Positions 53,901 through 64,000 of a DNA stretch of 64,000 nt are shown here, piece after piece; the stretch's first letter is position 1; each line of letters opens with the position of its first letter. Source of the stretch: Echinometra lucunter (taxonomy: Eukaryota > Echinodermata > Echinoidea > Camarodonta > Echinometridae); the NCBI GenBank assembly GCA_029962745.1, contig CM057157.1:31415234-31479233 (forward strand), read 5' to 3'. The position numbers and the translations under genes were made by a program. The notes beneath the pieces were generated by a model. The model saw only the letters and a program-made list of their open reading frames with translations. It was not told the DNA's origin and ran no database searches.

Positions 53901-55265
53901 TATGCATCCGCCCAGTGCGCCCACCGAAGGTGCAGACGGCATTATGTTTTTTTTTATTGTGAAATCCTTCCGTCCATCCATCCGTCCTGCCTTTTTGCTA
54001 AAACAATATCTCAAGATTCGTTTGAGGTATGAACTTCAAACTTGTTCCCAGTATGTATCACATAGGAAGACAAGAAAGACAGTCTGATTAGATTTTGAGT
54101 AGTTAGGTGGAAGGTCACAGAGATCAATTTATGAAATTTCAGGTGTGAGCCTGTTTAGTGCAATATATCAAGAACTATTTGAAAAATGAGCTTCAGACCC
54201 AGTGCAAATATGCATCACCATGGGAAGTAGATTCAGGGCTCGTACGGGTCAGGGAATTTCTGGAAAGTCAGGGAATTTGAAATTACTATTTCCAGAAGCA
54301 AAAAGTCATGGAAAGTCAGGGAATTCATCAATTTCTTCTGGAAAGTCAGGGAAAATCATTTATTCAAGATATTTGTTGAGATGGCCCTTTTAATTTGTGT
54401 TATTAACTGAGTAAATAACACTTGTAGAATGTGTTGTTTCACATGAGACCATTCCACAATTACGCGTATATATTGCATTGTGTCTATTGTTTCCTATATC
54501 TGCGGGATGCCTGTGTGTGTAACTTGTGTATAAAATGTTCAAAGTGGCAGGTCCCGTGGTGTTTATGTTGGTATAACTGCATGCTACTGTACTGTACATG
54601 TTGATGTTGTGTTCTGAATTTCTTTGCATGATCGAAGAATCAGTCATGAAATAACACGAATGTATGATTAGTGTTGAATCGAGCTAGAGCCTTAATATTG
54701 ATAAGAAATTTCTATGAAGGCATTTTTACCTTAGAATATTCACAAAAAATAATATTCTTGTACAAAACTATGCCTAAGCTGCCCACGATTTGTTTGGAAA
54801 ATCCCCCTAAAATCGGGTCACTTACTCGCTGATATATCTGAGCCTCGTGGTTGCTTTCCGCAAGTCCGCATTTTTATGCAAATTAGGTAGTTCGTGTTGC
54901 TGCCGCCGTTCGTTTTGAAAGCCCATTGGATGGTTAACAACTTGCTACTATCATTTTGCCTATCGGCCAACCACTCCGGCCCCTGTATTTCTAATACAGT
55001 TCATGAAATTGCAAATCACCCCCAGACTACCTCTTTTTATAAAGGTCCGAACAAAAAATCCAGGTCTAGGCCCTATAATCTAAGATTACAGGGTATGCAG
55101 GTTAAAGGTCACAGAGGTCAGTTGGGAAAAATCAGGTTTTAGCCTTGTTATTAAGGCAGTATCAAAAGAACTATATGAAGTATGAACTTCATATATTTTG
55201 TGATAGTTTGCATCACTATAGGAAGATGATCTGATTAGATTTTGGAGTAGATACATGTAGGTCAA
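53901..55265 (+). mobile_element. Helitron-like family A, decayed and interrupted copy
   Basis: The head TATGCATCCGCCCAGTGCGC then GGCATTATGTTTTTTTTTAT and a GTCC/ATCC tract are followed by diverged units (TATGAACTTCAAACTTGTTC, GTCTGATTAGATTTTGAG, AGGTGGAAGGTCACAGAGA). Typical unit sequence returns at 55095 (GGTTAAAGGTCACAGAGGTC) and 55215 (GATGATCTGATTAGATTTTG). The middle (54234-55075) is foreign. The CTAG end was not found. Confidence 0.5.
54234..54362 (+). repeat. CAGGGCTCGTACGG-headed insert with CTGGAAAGTCAGGGAA repeats
   Basis: It begins CAGGGCTCGTACGGGTCAGG, and CTGGAAAGTCAGGGAATT-type words occur three times within 130 bp. The CAGGGCTCG start resembles hAT-type ends, but no convincing opposite end or target duplication is found. 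Confidence 0.45.
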
Positions 55266-56211
55266 AGATTATTCATGCATTGTGACTCAAACATAAACCA
55301 ACATGGGTACACTTCATTTCACATGTACATAATAAACAAAAATAAACAAGCAAACAAACAAAACATGCTGGAGAAAAACTGTTTATTTTCATGTTTGAAA
55401 GTAGTTTCTCATTATATGATTGGAAACCCATTTATAGCATCATCTGACAAATCAATCTTGCCTGTAGATGTTGAGTAGAGTGCCTGCGATAACTGCAGTG
55501 ACGAGATTCTAATGAAGCAGTTTTTTTTTTTTTTTTTTTTTTTTTTTAGGGGAAACGTTTGCTCCTGATCTGTCTTTGACATCACCAGTTTCTTAGAACA
55601 TTACTTTCACTTGTATATGATGGCAGATCATACTTCATGTTATGCTGCAACGTCTTTTTATGTTGAGATCTCCAGCTCAGGCACCTGGGCCTTTTTTTCC
55701 ATTTTGTTAACCTAGGCATGATGCTTGAAAATCTTCGGAAAGTTGATGACCAAACAGAAGTGAATCTTCTCTCTCATGTGACCACCGTGCAAGAATTTCA
55801 TTTTCAGGATTTGGCATACGCATGGATCATACAAGTTGGCAGTGATAGCCCTATAGTCATTTGCAAAAATCACACTCTTGTGTCAAAGAAAGAAGAGAAC
55901 TGCACAATACCCATGTCCATTTTGCAGCTTTCACCTTTATCCATGCCCTTTAATATTCTGCTTTACTGCTCATTCCATGACTTCAAAATCATAACAAATA
56001 GATTATTTTGCCATGGCATAAAATTAATCGAAGTTGAGTTTCCACACATTTTGAGGAGTTATAGGATTAATTCACTTGATTACAGGAAAGAAAGGAAACA
56101 ATTATTACAATGTCATGTCGAGTTTATCTCCTTCAGAAATGGCTAATTTTTGCTGTCTAGGGTTGGCACGAACACGAATGTTAATATTGTGTTAATTTTC
56201 TATCTTTACAG
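55266..56211. other. Intron 5, end
   Basis: Includes a 29-base T-tract (55521-55549). The open frame 55718-56146 (142 codons) lies entirely inside the intron, has no splice-compatible ends and no recognised family. Confidence 0.35.
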
Positions 56212-56514
56212 CCAACTAATACTATATTGGATCAAAATACGACAAGTTATGATAGTCCACATACCAACATTCACCATCAGCCTCAACTACCCATAGATGT
56301 ACAGGAAACTGCAATTACTAACATCCCAACTACCACCTCACACCATCAACCTGTTGTTTCATCTGATGAGGAGGAGGTGAAGGCATTCTTAGGACATCTC
56401 AAATGTACCCTGTTAAGGATTCCTACAGATCTACGGATGGAGGTACAGGCTGACATACTGGCTATGGTGTATGCACGCCATCGGGAACATAGACAGTTGT
56501 GCAAGCAGCCCTGA
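56212..56514 (+). CDS. Exon 6: C-terminus with BESS motif and stop
   Basis: The acceptor is TCTATCTTTACAG, phase 0, and the stop TGA is at 56512-56514. It encodes residues 392-491. A His/Thr/Pro-rich stretch (SPHTNIHHQPQLPIDVQE) leads into SSDEEEVKAFLGHLKCTLLR, IPTDLRMEVQADILAMVYAR (about 441-480). Two amphipathic helices, F-L-x-x-L..L-x-x-I-P and V-x-x-x-I-L-x-x-V, match the BESS motif, the protein-interaction module that in many animals follows a MADF domain. Finding BESS in the correct frame after five phase-compatible junctions is the strongest evidence for the whole gene model. The acidic DEEE start is typical. Confidence 0.85.
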   Translation, partial: PTNTILDQNTTSYDSPHTNIHHQPQLPIDVQETAITNIPTTTSHHQPVVSSDEEEVKAFLGHLKCTLLRIPTDLRMEVQADILAMVYARHREHRQLCKQP

Positions 56515-58870
56515 TTGTAGGATGCAATGTTAGTATTGCTGAAGACATAAACAGTCTTTCAAACGCCTTTTAATGCAAGGCACAATATTCCCTTCAACTG
56601 CTATGCTTCACACTTGGTTCCATATCACTGCCCATAGCTGACGTATACCTTGGGCACTGGATAACATTCGTTTGACCAAGAGAGGAAGGGAGAGAGAAAC
56701 AGTTTGAAATATCTTCCAATGGAAAAGAAGAAGAAGAAATGAGAGATTTGAATTTGTCACTGGGGACGAATTAGGTGGTATGTCAAAATCTGATGCAAAA
56801 GAATTTTTAGAGAATTTTCTCAGCAGCAACATATTCGAAGTTTGGAGAAAAGCGAGCAAAGATAAGGAAGATATTGCTCAAAGAAGTGAGGCAAGTGCAC
56901 ACCAGACTATAGCCTGTAGAGATAGCACATATATGAAAAATGGATTCCCGTATCACTTTTCGCAGTTAAAGTTTCAGTATAATACCAATATCCGATTTTA
57001 AAATAATGACAGGTAAAGAAAGAAAGAATTTTTACAGCTACAGCATACTCAAAGATTGGCGAAATCAAGCAGGAATAATGGAGCTGTTGCTCAAAGGAGA
57101 TGGCAATGAAGAATCAAGATTTGAGAAAAACTTGGGTCCCGTAGAGCCATGCATAGCTCAATTTAACACAAAAATGGACCATGATTCCATTGTAAAAATG
57201 AAATATAAATGTCAAATTAAAGTGGAGAACTAGTTCATCTACAACAAATCAAAATATAAGATAGCCACATTTAATTGCAGAAAATATGATGTTGTAAATT
57301 TAGAAACAAATTTTTGAGTTGAGGTGTCGATTTGATGACGTCATAGCATCGATAAAATAGATATTTTTCATAGATTCATTTCTACAGCTCATAATCTTTT
57401 AGAATGTGTAAAAATGATTGGGGGTCGCCACCCATTTTGAAGTGCTATGGCGGATTCTAAAAAGGCTTGTTTTTGCTCGTTTTTGCAATATTTGCCCCAT
57501 AGACGCACGCATGGATTTTGAACTTTGGCACGTGTTATGGTATGGTATTATGGTAAGTTGAAATTGAATTTAAATTGTTGGAAATTGTCAAGAAAAGTAT
57601 CACGTAAGCTTATCGTGTGAAAAAACAGCATTTTTACGCTTTTTTCTGACATGCACACACGTGCAAATTTTGAAATGCTTAAAATGCCTGAAGCATATTA
57701 TTAAGCGTAGAATTAATTGGGGACGATTCTGAGCATTTTCAATTTATGTGCGCGCGCTGACGCACAGACATATACGTACTCGTGCATCTAGGTATCTGGA
57801 ATCAATTGAATTTAAATTAACTTCGATCATGCCAAATATGACTGAGAAATGACCATCCGTTATGAAGATATGACCTTTAGGTGATTTTCAGAAAATGGCG
57901 ATGCCGATGAACATGAAAATGATTGGAAAAGCTAGATCTTATTAGGACTGATAACTGACCAAAATTTCGTGCAATTTGAACCTGCTGATTCTGAGATTTC
58001 GACTGCATAAAGAAGTGGGTGGAAGGAATAAAAATGATAATAAGGAAAATTCTGATGAAATTAAAAGGTGATGTGTCACTTTATTATAATTTATCATATT
58101 ACATTATAGCATATTTCCGATTCCCCTTAGGGTCCACTTTTAGACTACACATGATAATAACGACATAAAATTATTACGATTTAACACCCCTATCACCGAA
58201 AGATAATGGTTTAATCCAAATATTTGTATAAGTTATGTATTTTCATGCTATAGATGGCGCTATTGTATACCTAAACAGTAGGGATTATAACTTTTGTGCT
58301 ATGCAAAACTATATGGGGAAGATTATTTTTCTTCCTAACTTCATATTTCCCTCAAGTTGCAGTTAAACTTGTAAAAATAGTAATGCTAATGATAATAATA
58401 GTGATAATAATGATAATAATAATGATAATAGTAATGATGATCATGATAACAATGACGATAACAAAATCATGGATTTGATAATATTGTGCATTAATATATT
58501 TTATAATGTAAGATAAAGAAAACAGATTTTGCTTTTCATTTAGTTACATATTGAATTTGTTATGCAATGTTTATGAAAAGTATAATTCATGATGCATTCA
58601 TTGTGTGTTATTTATGTGTTTGTTATAAGTCCACAATTATTTTTTATTTTCCTTTGAAACAGATAGTATTTACTTTTAGGTTTTGTTTTACAAAATTTGT
58701 TGATGATTTTTTCTTGATGAGGACTTGTTTTGTTTATTGCAATTTGTTCGCGATTAATTTTGTATTTTGTTCATTTTTTGTTATGTTTGTACCTTGTTTT
58801 ACAATGTATTATTTATCAGTGGTTAAAACAGTGTTTTAACCACTGATGAAGCCACACTGGGTAATAAAGA
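56515..58870 (+). other. 3' flank / probable 3' UTR of the regulator
   Basis: No further exon is recognised. Possible AATAAA signals stand at 58027 and 58863. The two short open frames 56780-57001 and 57006-57233 have no family resemblance. The true end of the transcript cannot be fixed from sequence. Confidence 0.4.
58816..58868 (+). terminator. Hairpin followed by AATAAA
   Basis: TCAGTGGTTAAAAC, a 3-base loop and GTTTTAACCACTGA form a perfect 14-bp stem (58816-58846), and AATAAA follows at 58863. The combination may be the 3' end of this gene or of a retroelement. ATGAAGCCACACTGGGTAAT reminds me of LINE 3' ends. Confidence 0.4.
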
Positions 58871-59469
58871 CTCAATAGATACAAAATAGATAAATTAAAA
58901 TTCTAGATTAATCTGAAGTAGATCCTTCGTTATCATAATTGCCTATGTTCTATGGAGTTATGCCTAATCTTAATTCATTTTGCAAGATGGCTCTAAAATG
59001 TCCCTCCGGGTGAAGTGAATTGAAGAAAATGGCAAGAGAAATTTTGGCAAAGCCAAATGATTTTATATTTGAAAAGAAAAAGAAAAACAAAACAAACCCA
59101 AATTCTCCTAAGTGAACAGTATATTAAAGCTTTGTACTAAAAATGAATTCAGGTTTTTTTTTTTAACATTTTCAGAAAGACCTTAGGAATCACGGAAGAT
59201 TTAAGTGTATTTCATTCTTTCTGTGAACTCATATTGGCACAAGCATGGATCAAGCATTGAAGCTTTGGGCTTTTCATATTCTGAAGGCTTTCTCACAATA
59301 TATGAATGGATATCATTTGTAATGTTTTTATTCCGACATATTTTATTCACATGTCATGCTTAAGTGAACAATGGAATACTTCATTGAAATGCTGATAATG
59401 GGGGGATAAGTTTTAACATTTAAGGTGGCATAAATTTGGATGTCAGAAAAGGCATATCAGCATGCATGG
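58871..59469. other. Intergenic, nothing recognised
   Basis: AT-rich, no exon or repeat recognised. Confidence 0.4.
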
Positions 59470-59765
59470 TCATGCCACCATAACCCACGTAGCCATGGGG
59501 AGCGATGGGGGCAGTTGCCCCCTCCCAAAAAAACAAAACAAACAAAACAAAACAAAAAAAAGCTTGAGCAAGAAGGAAACCAGGTGAAAGGACATAGAAA
59601 GAAAAAGAGCAGACAAGGAACGATGAATAAAAAAATTCAAGACTTCTGCCCTTTGGTCGGGAGGGGGGAAACTCGCTACACCCTCCCCCATAGGCAGTGT
59701 TGCTTTGTGCCCTCAATATGTAATACTGCCCCCCCCCCCCCCCCCGAAATCCTAGCTACGTCAAT
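59470..59765. mobile_element. G/C-run element with CGTAGCC / GCTACG ends
   Basis: CCACGTAGCCATGGGGAGC at the left and CCTAGCTACGTCAATGGG at the right are in inverse orientation. A CAAAACAAAACAAAA tract and a 19-C run lie inside. It is the same style of element as 1167-1650. Confidence 0.5.
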
Positions 59766-59896
59766 GGGTCATGCAAATTAATCTGTCAGTCATTCACAAA
59801 TAGTCAATCAATCCGAGAATCAGAAAAAAAAACAGCTAAAAGTAATCATACAATCATTCAGTACAAAGGTTACTTGACACAAATGCAAACAGATGA

Positions 59897-60258
59897 TGTT
59901 TGTTATTCCGAAGTTTCGTTATTCCAAAACATGGAAATTGTGTATACCTAGATGTTTGTTAGTCCAAAAATGATAAACGGTTCGTTAGTCCGAAAAATAA
60001 AATCAGGCGCTTTATTCCGAAGGTTCGCTAATCTGAAAATGAAATAAGGTTTGTTATTCCAAAGGTTCTTGAATCCAAAAATGAAATAGGGTTCGTTTTT
60101 CTGAAGGTTCGATTGTCCAGAAATGAAATACGGTTCGTTAGTCCGAAAATAACAAACGAACTAACGAACCTTATTTCATTTTCGGACTAACGAGCCTTCG
60201 AAATAGCGAACCTTTTTTCATGTTCGGACTAACAAACCTTCGGAATAACGAACTGTAA
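59897..60258. mobile_element. Inverted array of TTCGTTAGTCCGAA words, ~360 bp
   Basis: At least six forward words of the form GGTTCGTTAGTCCGAAAATG or GTTTGTTATTCCGAAGG lie in 59897-60150. They then turn at about 60155 into the inverse form CGGACTAACGAACC / CCTTCGGAATAACGAAC up to 60258. Outer ends GTTTGTTATTCCGAAG and CTTCGGAATAACGAAC are inverse. It appears to be a MITE composed almost wholly of one 20-25-bp module in alternating orientation. Confidence 0.7.
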
Positions 60259-60639
60259 CCAATGCAAACATGAATGATTGTTGAGAATAGTGAACATTTC
60301 TTTGAGGGGAGAGACTTTATATTTTGTCAAAGAGTTTTACTTTGTTATTTCCTTTGTCAGGTGGAGACATGGTAAAACATTGTTTTATAGTTAGAGTAAA
60401 CAGGAATGATCATTGTATCCCCTGACAGTATGCCGGAGGATACTTCGGATTCAGCAGCATTACGCCGCCACCCCGCGTCATATTCTTGTGTGCATGATAT
60501 GGCTGCATTTCTTGACGGATTTTGTTCAAATTTGGTACATGTATCATGAAAAAATCTAGCCCCCTATTACTTTTGGTGGTAGCACCCTCGCCCGTTCCAT
60601 TTTTATTCACAAAAAGGTTGATTTTTGAGGGGGTAGGGG

Positions 60640-60852
60640 TTTTATTGGTAGGTTATTTTACCTGACTGCTATAAAGAAAGCATGTGTATGCTTCTTAGTA
60701 AGCGACTAGGGGACCGAAGGCTTTAGTCCCCTCCGAAGGACTTTGTAATGAGGATAAATACCTTACCAAAGGGCATTAGCGCATCCACCTGGTTTCGAAC
60801 CTGGGTACTTCCGGTTTCGAGACCACCGCTCTACCATTGAGCCACAGCACCT
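60640..60852 (-). mobile_element. tRNA-derived SINE
   Basis: The minus strand reads TGTGGCTCAATGGTAGAGCG (A box) and GGTTCGAAACC (B box) at 60852-60785. The body CCCTTTGGTAAGGTATTTAT follows, related to the CCTTTGGCAAGACATGAATC body of the SINE at 3430-3656. It is a diverged copy with no intact tRNA fold. Confidence 0.7.
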
Positions 60853-61327
60853 CTTCTGCTTGTGTGCACTGTAGCGTTCTACGCTTGTGTTCACTCTACT
60901 GGCCACATTTCTCAACGGATTTCCTTCAAGTTTGGTACAAAGGTCTATCATACTCAAATCAGGACCCCTGTAACTTTTGGTGATGCTGCTCCCAATGTTC
61001 CGCCTTTTACAGAGTCAAAGACAGCCACCTTGTTTAGTTCTTCTGTGCGTTGTACCATGCACATGAAGCTTAAATAACTTTCCAACCATTTGCCCATTTG
61101 TAACCAAAGGCAGGTGGTAGATGCTCTATAGGGACCTCAATGATATTTTGGGTCAAAGGTCACATATTTAGTTCAAAGGTCAAATAAGGTCAAATTTTAT
61201 ATTTTCCTGCTAGTGTTAGCACTGAGGCTTGTAAACTTTAAAACCACTGGCCCGTTTGTAACCAAACTTGGATGGTAGATGCCTTACAGGGACCTCAATA
61301 TTATTTGGGGGCCTGAAGATCACAGGT

Positions 61328-61525
61328 GTAAGCTACAACCAGGCGTTGTGGCATGCACCTGTAATCCAGTTAACAGTGAAAGTTATAAACTGATTCAGCT
61401 GACCCAGGTTCAAGCCTGTGTCGCGTCTTTCGGATGGTAACGTAAAGGTCTGTCTCTGATATAAATGATTACATCTGATTGATACACATCTGTAAAAACC
61501 AAATTCAACAACAACATCACATATG
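61328..61525 (+). mobile_element. tRNA-derived SINE with CAACAACAAC tail
   Basis: It has a degraded tRNA-like head (GCGTTGTGGCATGCACC, GGTTCAAGCC B box at 61408), a body TCTTTCGGATGGTAACGTAA and CTGATTGATACACATCTG, and a tail CAACAACAACATCA. The body and tail match the minus-strand SINE at 3430-3656. It is inserted in a family C unit. Confidence 0.75.
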
Positions 61526-62559
61526 CAGGGCAAAGGTCAATTGAGGTCAGTGTTTAAATTTACCCGCAAGTTTCTACGTGAGTTGGTAAATTTTAAATCA
61601 TAAGACCATTTGTAACCTTATTTGGATGGTAGATGCCCTACAGGGACCTCAGTGTTATTAAGGGGTCAAAGGTCAAATGTGCTCAAAATGATTAATTTGC
61701 TTCTCTGCTATTTCTTGGTCGATTTTGATTCTCATTGCTCTAATAAAGCTAAATGAGGGATAGGGCTCAAAGATCACATATGCAGGTCAAAGGTCAAATG
61801 AGGTCAAATGTTCAAATTTACCTGCTAGTTTCTGCTGGAGTTGGTAACTTATAAACCGTCAGCCCATTCATTGGTAACCAACTTTAATGGTAGATGTTTT
61901 GCAGGGACCTCAATGTTATTTGGGGTCAAAGGTCATGTATGTAAGAAAAAGGTCAACTGTGCTCAAACTTTTTAAAATTTTCTTCTTTTTCATTTCTTGG
62001 CCACTTTTGATTCGGAAATTGCTCTGACTGATAAAGCTAGGTGAGGTCTTTGGGGTCAAAGATCAGATATGCAGGTCAAAGGTCTGTAACAAATTACCTG
62101 CAAGTTTCTAGTGGAGTTTGTAACTTTTAAATTAATCGTAGGCCCATTTGTAACCTGATTGGAATAGTAGATGCCTTACAGGGACCTCAATGTTATTTCA
62201 GGGTCAAAAGTTATGTATGCAGGTCAAAGGTCAAATGTGCTCAAAATGATTTATTTGCTTCTTGGCCATTTGTTGGCCGATTTTGATTCTGATTGCTCTG
62301 ACTGATAAAGCTAGGGGAGGGCTTCCTAACTTGTACTCAGAAATGTGTAAATCATTAATTATGCAAATTTAGGCAAAATCACAAAAAAAAACTATTTCTT
62401 CTCTATTTTCAAGCTGATTTTTATTCCGTTTTTTTTATCTGATAGGGCTTGGTGGGAGCATATCACCCCATCTCACAGCGGGGGGTAATATTTCAAGGAA
62501 TAACCCTTCTATTTGAGGGGGAGGTTATATTGTATGGCAGAGATTTCATAACGACCTGG

Positions 62560-63202
62560 GGGATTATGTTGCATGGCAACTGATACGCAATATTTCTTTA
62601 GATTTAGATTTATTTATTTCCACAATCTGATAAAAATACAGGTACAATAGCATTAAAAAAACATTCAAAAATACATTCAAACACGAATACAAAAGGGTAC
62701 ATTATAAATACAGCAAATAACAGAAAGTGGTGGGATTAACAATAGGCCTCAAGACCTTTCAAAGGTCAATCCCTATAACACAAAAGAGCTACAAAAACGA
62801 AAACCAAAGGGGAGGGGGGAGGAACGGATAAGCAAATTAATAGGAGTTCAAAAGAAAATTTTTGAATGTTCCCTTAACAGTCAAAAGACTTTGGCAAGAC
62901 ATCAGGCTACTCGGAAGGCTATTCCACATACTCTGTCCCGATATTTAACGGTTGATCGAGAAAAATTATATTTGTAATTTGGTACATATTATCGTTCTGT
63001 CGTATATCATATACATATTTTTCTTGATAAAACAATTACCTAAAAAGTTTGGCATAGAGTTATGGACATATTTATACATGAATATACAGGTAGAAAATTT
63101 GTGAATATCATAGATATTCAATAATTTCTTTAAACAAAGGATTTGAGTGAGTGTAGGGCTTAGAGTTTGTAATTGTCCGTATTGCACGCTTTTGAAGAAC
63201 AA
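62560..63202 (-). mobile_element. LINE fragment, ORF2 C-terminus and 3' end
   Basis: The minus strand gives VQYGQLQTLSPTLTQILCLK, LNIYDIHKFSTCIFMYKYVH, NSMPNFLGNCFIKKN (63202-62966), then after a frame jump WNSLPSSL-like and CQS-x-x-T-x-K remnants to about 62830. This is the extreme C-terminus of jockey/CR1-type LINE ORF2 (F-x-Y-K-x-x-H-N-x-x-P). The 3' UTR runs to TAAATAAATCTAAATCTAAA (minus strand, about 62600). Confidence 0.75.
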
Positions 63203-63244
63203 AAATTCGATTTAAAAGACATTTTGCACAGTTTAACTGATTTC

Positions 63245-63620
63245 TAGTTATATTTGGTGTGACCTGTGCCTGGGAGGCGAAAATCGAACAGAATCACTGT
63301 AACCCTTGGGTCTCTCCTCATATAACTGATCGGGGGTGTGCAGGTGGACCACTACACCGGGGTTTCCCCCTTCTCTTACGAATAGTGCAGTGGGATCTTA
63401 ATGTGCAAAGGTGGTTACTGGTGACTCTCTACACGGGGCCTCCATTTAACGTCTTATCCGAGGGACAGTGTTTTCCACTGTAATTTAGCCTGCATCTATG
63501 AAACAGGGGAGGGGCACGTTAACACACAACGCAGGCTTCGGTCACATGCCCGGGGTGAACTTGAACCCACGATCTTTGGTTCGACAGGCTTTACCGACTG
63601 ATCGAGCCAGCTCGCTCCTT
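63245..63620 (-). mobile_element. tRNA-derived SINE, long form
   Basis: The minus strand starts GAGCGAGCTGGCTCGATCAG then TCGGTAAAGCC (A box region), with B box GGGTTCAAGTTC at about 63560. The + strand body contains GGCCTCCATTTAACGTCTTA and TCCGAGGGAC, words I associate with tRNA-SINEs of marine deuterostomes. It has no functional tRNA structure. Confidence 0.65.
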
Positions 63621-63864
63621 CATGAAACATGTATCATTGTATTATACTTAGAGTAAGCAGGAATGATCATGAAACGTGTACAGTTGCATTTCAGATTGCA
63701 GTCATTCACTTTGTGCCAAATCACTTGTCTTTGGGATTGAATGAGTACATGATAGGTTGGTTATTTTTCTGATCAAGTGATTGATTAACCGAACCTATTG
63801 ACTGATTACCTGAATGATTGATTTGTTGATTGATTGCTAGATCTGTGTGAGAACTCTGTATCTT

Positions 63865-64000
63865 TATGCCTCTGCCCACCGAAGGTTGGTGCCAAGGGCA
63901 TTATGTTTTCGGGTTGTCTGTCCGTCCCATTTTCGTGCTCGTGATAACTTAACCATTTGACGGATCAACTTCATACTTGGCTCATGTATGCATATTGGGG
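63865..64000 (+). mobile_element. Helitron-like family A, head only (cut by window end)
   Basis: TATGCCTCTGCCCACCGAAG, TTGGTGCCAAGGGCATTATG, TTTTCGGGTTGTCTGTCCG, then GTGCTCGTGATAACTTAACC and CAACTTCATACTTGGCTCAT. It is the start of another family A copy continuing beyond the window. Confidence 0.7.

Larger units (their letters stand above)
60280..62480 (+). repeat. Tandem-repeat element family C, ~159-bp units with AGGTCA sites
   Basis: Units contain CCCGTTTGTAACCAAACTTG, GGTAGATGCCTTACAGGGAC, CTCAATGTTATTTGGGGTCA and AGGTCAAAGGTCAAATG (about 61092, 61251, 61610, 61865 and 62150). The first two are 159 bp apart. The consensus is clearly related to family B units (AACTTGGGTTGTAGATGC, GGGACCTGCATGTTATG). 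Two SINEs (60640-60852 and 61328-61525) interrupt it. The head and tail are not defined. Confidence 0.6.

Noticed and set aside
54234..55080. hAT element with CAGGGCTCG start
   Set aside because: The right end near 55065 (TCTAGGCCCTA) is only weakly inverse and no 8-bp duplication is found, so only the repeat is reported.
55718..56146. 142-codon open frame just before exon 6
   Set aside because: It has no splice-compatible boundaries with the neighbouring exons and no recognisable motif; exon 6 has its own good acceptor at 56211.

Overview
The window looks like animal nuclear DNA, most probably from a marine invertebrate deuterostome and plausibly an echinoderm such as a sea urchin. The reasons are one gene split by very long introns, AT-rich intergenic sequence, many G and C homopolymer runs, frequent TACATGTA words, and a dense mixed load of LINEs, tRNA-derived SINEs, Helitron-like elements and TIR elements. 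The species assignment is inference. No bacterial-style operon, rRNA, true tRNA or CRISPR is visible, and nearly all of the short open reading frames are chance or transposon-derived.

One host protein gene on the + strand organises the window. Six exons (5178-5190, 29706-30008, 33276-33704, 44403-44590, 52659-52898, 56212-56514) have AG/GT boundaries and mutually compatible phases (1,1,1,0,0), and together encode 491 residues. The protein has an acidic N-terminus with a SUMO-type motif, one C2H2 zinc finger plus a degenerate second one, a MADF (Myb/SANT-like) domain split across exons 3 and 4, a basic linker, and a C-terminal BESS motif. This is a zinc-finger MADF-BESS transcriptional regulator spread over 51 kb. 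A second candidate gene is a minus-strand spliced RNA (about 43.3 to 40.05 kb, inside intron 3). It has four recognisable exons, two of them duplicates of each other, and no long reading frame.

The rest is mostly mobile DNA. 1-5 kb: a Mutator-type element with a 10-bp target duplication inside its own family, a 135-bp hairpin MITE, a tRNA SINE, and a fold-back element around TTAGGG-like repeats. 5-12 kb: GAGAC-rich MITEs, a LINE fragment, fold-back elements, a 2-kb TIR element, and a 500-N gap. 13-21 kb: Tx1/L1-like and CR1/L2-like LINE pieces, with a TTAA-flanked element sitting in a LINE reverse-transcriptase motif. 21-25 kb: Helitron-like tandem-repeat elements and a hAT element with an 8-bp target duplication. 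25-29 kb: LINE ORF2 and ORF1 remnants and an inverted tandem repeat. 31-38 kb: a 43-bp minisatellite split by a TIR element, then three large hairpin-headed or TIR elements. 44-56 kb: exons 4-6 separated by fold-back, LINE, pogo-like and Helitron-like copies. 56-64 kb: the gene's 3' flank, an unusual array of TTCGTTAGTCCGAA words, a third tandem family with two SINEs, LINE and SINE fragments, and a truncated Helitron-like copy.

The most interesting signal is a set of dispersed elements with a common plan: a hairpin head, a (GTCC)n tract, then 150-, 157- or about 159-bp tandem units. Each unit carries AGGTCA half-sites, often as exact DR1 or TCAAGGTCA nuclear-receptor sites. The commonest family ends in a hairpin followed by GATTCATCTAG and a flanking T, which is the 3' signature of Helitron/Helentron-derived elements.
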